A DNA stretch of 64,000 nt from NCBI GenBank assembly GCA_045612925.1, contig JAZKZX010000054.1:57559-121558 (forward strand), given 5' to 3'. This document shows, piece by piece, positions 63,047-64,000 of the stretch (position 1 is the stretch's first letter; each line of letters opens with the position of its first letter). The position numbers and the translations under genes are program-made. The notes beneath the pieces were generated by a model. It was not told where the DNA came from, made no database searches, and saw nothing but the letters and a program-made list of their open reading frames with translations. This DNA is from UBA1189 sp045612925 (GTDB taxonomy: Bacteria; Bacteroidota; Bacteroidia; Bacteroidales; Bacteroidaceae).

Positions 63047-63110
63047 TTATTATGGAACAACTGATGAAGGAATTGCCCATTCACGGGTCCATTCGTGGTA
63101 TTTAGTATAC

Positions 63111-63320
63111 TTCGTGAAGATACACACCCAACGCCGTATTGGCTATGTGGTAAAGGCGATGAAGGAAGATCCCGAAGCCAACATTCAGACGCTCTTCAGC
63201 TATGTAGGCTATCGCCAACGCTCTACTGCCTGGCGCAACTTCCAGAAGATAACGGGCCTCACTCCCACCGAATTCGTCGAGTCATTGAAGCGAGAGAGAA
63301 CCCTCCCCTTCCCTATATAA
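63111..63320 (+). pseudogene. 3' fragment of a second 7TM-AraC regulator
   Basis: Encodes FVKIHTQRRIGYVVKAMKED and on to the last HTH helix and end (TEFVESLKRERTLPFPI), matching residues about 310-368 of the intact AraC protein. 64 consecutive bases are identical (57788-57851 against 63125-63188), then similarity continues with silent and a few coding changes. The membrane domain and first HTH are missing; the break is about 64 bases past the MITE. Confidence 0.9.
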
Positions 63321-63330
63321 GTGGTTTTTA

Positions 63331-63362
63331 GCCCATTTCTCCGATGAAATGGGCGTTTTTTT
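63331..63362 (+). terminator. Terminator after the AraC fragment
   Basis: 9-bp stem GCCCATTTC/GAAATGGGC, TCCGAT loop, then seven T. Equivalent in place and layout to 58078-58109, with paired changes in the stem. Confidence 0.9.
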
Positions 63363-63434
63363 GCGGTTGATTTTATCTGCAAAAACGGATTTTTGTTGCT
63401 GTCGATCGCTATTGTTTTCCCATTTTTCTTTCAG

Positions 63435-63476
63435 ATTGTAATATAGCAAACTAGTATTGTAATATTGCAACGCGGT
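63435..63476 (+). promoter_or_regulatory. Second tandem 21-bp operator-like repeat
   Basis: ATTGTAATATAGCAAACTAG (63435) and ATTGTAATATTGCAACGCGG (63456), exact 21-base period, same core (TTGTA-n4/5-GCAAC-n-C-G) as 58187-58228. After it, TTTTC (63480-63484) and TACCACTTTG (63507-63516) look like the promoter at 58232-58263 with two extra bases in the -7 box. No OmpA or lipoprotein gene follows. Confidence 0.65.
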
Positions 63477-63816
63477 TAATTTTCAGGGCTATTTCCTTCC
63501 GTGATTTACCACTTTGCATGTACTCGATGCAAATACTGCGCTTCAATAAGCGACTGAATTTTTGTTTCCCATAATTCTTAAATTAATTTGATAATTTAAC
63601 ATTTAAGGCTTTCTGGGAGTCAACCTATTTCAGTACAAATAATATTTACGGTCATTTATGTTGAATATACTCTCTCGTTACAATCGCGCTCAACTACTTT
63701 GCCGCATGAACCTTGTGCCTGAGAGACGATATATCGCAGGTGTGTTCTTATACCTTATCTTATTGGCAAAAAAAGTTGATGTTTGCCCATTAAGCGGAAA
63801 AACTTTGCTTTTCGGC
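63477..63816. other. Gene-free stretch between the relic operator and the sdh promoter
   Basis: AT-rich, with only short open frames. Apart from the relic promoter near 63480-63516 I see no gene, RNA or repeat in it. Confidence 0.6.
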
Positions 63817-63846
63817 TTGTTTATTGAGTCTTTTTAACTAAATTTG
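63817..63846 (+). promoter_or_regulatory. Promoter of the succinate dehydrogenase operon
   Basis: TTG (63817-63819), 19-base spacer, TAAATTTG (63839-63846), with a 60-base AT-rich leader before the ATG. Confidence 0.7.
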
Positions 63847-63906
63847 CCAACAATCGAATACTATAAACATTTATTAATAACTTAATTCTTTAAAAACTAA
63901 ACATTT

Positions 63907-64000
63907 ATGTGGTTAATTGATTCATCCATCGGAAGAAAGTTGGTGATGAGCGTTTCAGGACTTGGCCTCATCCTTTTCTTGACATTTCACATGGCAATGA
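63907..64000 (+). CDS. sdhC: Succinate dehydrogenase/fumarate reductase cytochrome b subunit, N-terminal 31 codons (runs off right edge)
   Basis: MWLIDSSIGRKLVMSVSGLG then LILFLTFHMAM, the start of the di-haem membrane subunit of the Bacteroidota-type succinate:quinone oxidoreductase, with the first membrane helix and its conserved Ser-Gly and His. Flavoprotein and iron-sulfur genes are expected just outside the window. Anaerobes of this group use the complex as fumarate reductase. ATG at 63907 is the only sensible start. Confidence 0.9.
   Translation, partial: MWLIDSSIGRKLVMSVSGLGLILFLTFHMAM

Noticed and set aside
62872..63105. Open frame of 77 codons across the MITE
   Set aside because: It overlaps the terminal repeats, has no family features, and lies in a non-coding element.
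62834..63579. CCCATAATTC shared by the hairpin at 62817-62845 and by 63570-63579, perhaps ends of a larger element
   Set aside because: Only about 10-12 AT-rich bases match and no target duplication is seen; chance is likely.

Overview
The window is a chromosomal segment of a Bacteroidales bacterium (phylum Bacteroidota); genus not determined. Support: many promoters follow the Bacteroidota pattern TTTG-N19/20-TAnnTTTG instead of -35/-10 boxes; Shine-Dalgarno sequences are inconspicuous; OmpA porins, OstA-like, DUF4292, DUF6078, MG2-like, 7TM-AraC and BspA-repeat lipoproteins are typical of the order; two secreted enzymes carry C-terminal sorting-type domains; and a succinate dehydrogenase cytochrome b starts at the right edge.

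Layout. 1-775: start of mutS (runs off the left edge). 895-5469: large secreted M60-type metalloprotease. 5689-10356: TPR protein plus outer-membrane barrel pair. 10666-15547: DEAD-box helicase and DNA polymerase I. 15767-19846: HAD phosphatase, ribF and a YfhO-type membrane protein. 19902-31087: surface polysaccharide cluster (acyltransferase, alpha-1,3-fucosyltransferase, three GT2, one GT4, Stealth phosphotransferase, pyruvyltransferase, Fe-S F420-dehydrogenase-like protein, Wzx flippase). 31201-36679: metG, DUF6078 and an MG2-like surface protein. 36870-37069: two identical tRNA-Val genes. 37241-39612: two tandem OmpA porins. 39779-47306: envelope-biogenesis operon of three SurA/PPIC-type proteins, OstA-like protein, a small tail-anchored protein and mutL. 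47472-51209: GH95 fucosidase. 51342-56637: cysE, EnvC-like, DUF4292 lipoprotein, TPR lipoprotein and dut. 56850-63476: 7TM-AraC regulator, OmpA protein and giant coiled-coil/BspA lipoprotein, followed by the decayed remains of a second copy of the same regulatory module and a MITE. 63907-64000: start of sdhC.

The most interesting part is the right end. A membrane-embedded AraC-type regulator is followed by a terminator homologous to one found 5 kb away, and by a tandem 21-bp direct repeat sitting directly upstream of the weak -33 element of the OmpA-lipoprotein operon. The same three parts (AraC 3' end, same-loop terminator, tandem 21-bp repeat) recur at 63111-63476 without a full regulator or target genes. 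This reads as a duplicated, partly deleted surface-structure module and gives a testable operator for the regulator.

Other genes join into recognisable functions: fucose is attached to a surface glycan (GT10) and removed from external glycans (GH95); the SurA-type chaperones, OstA-like protein, EnvC-like protein and OmpA porins build and anchor the outer membrane; MutS, MutL and PolA handle DNA repair. No CRISPR array, prophage or complete insertion sequence was seen.
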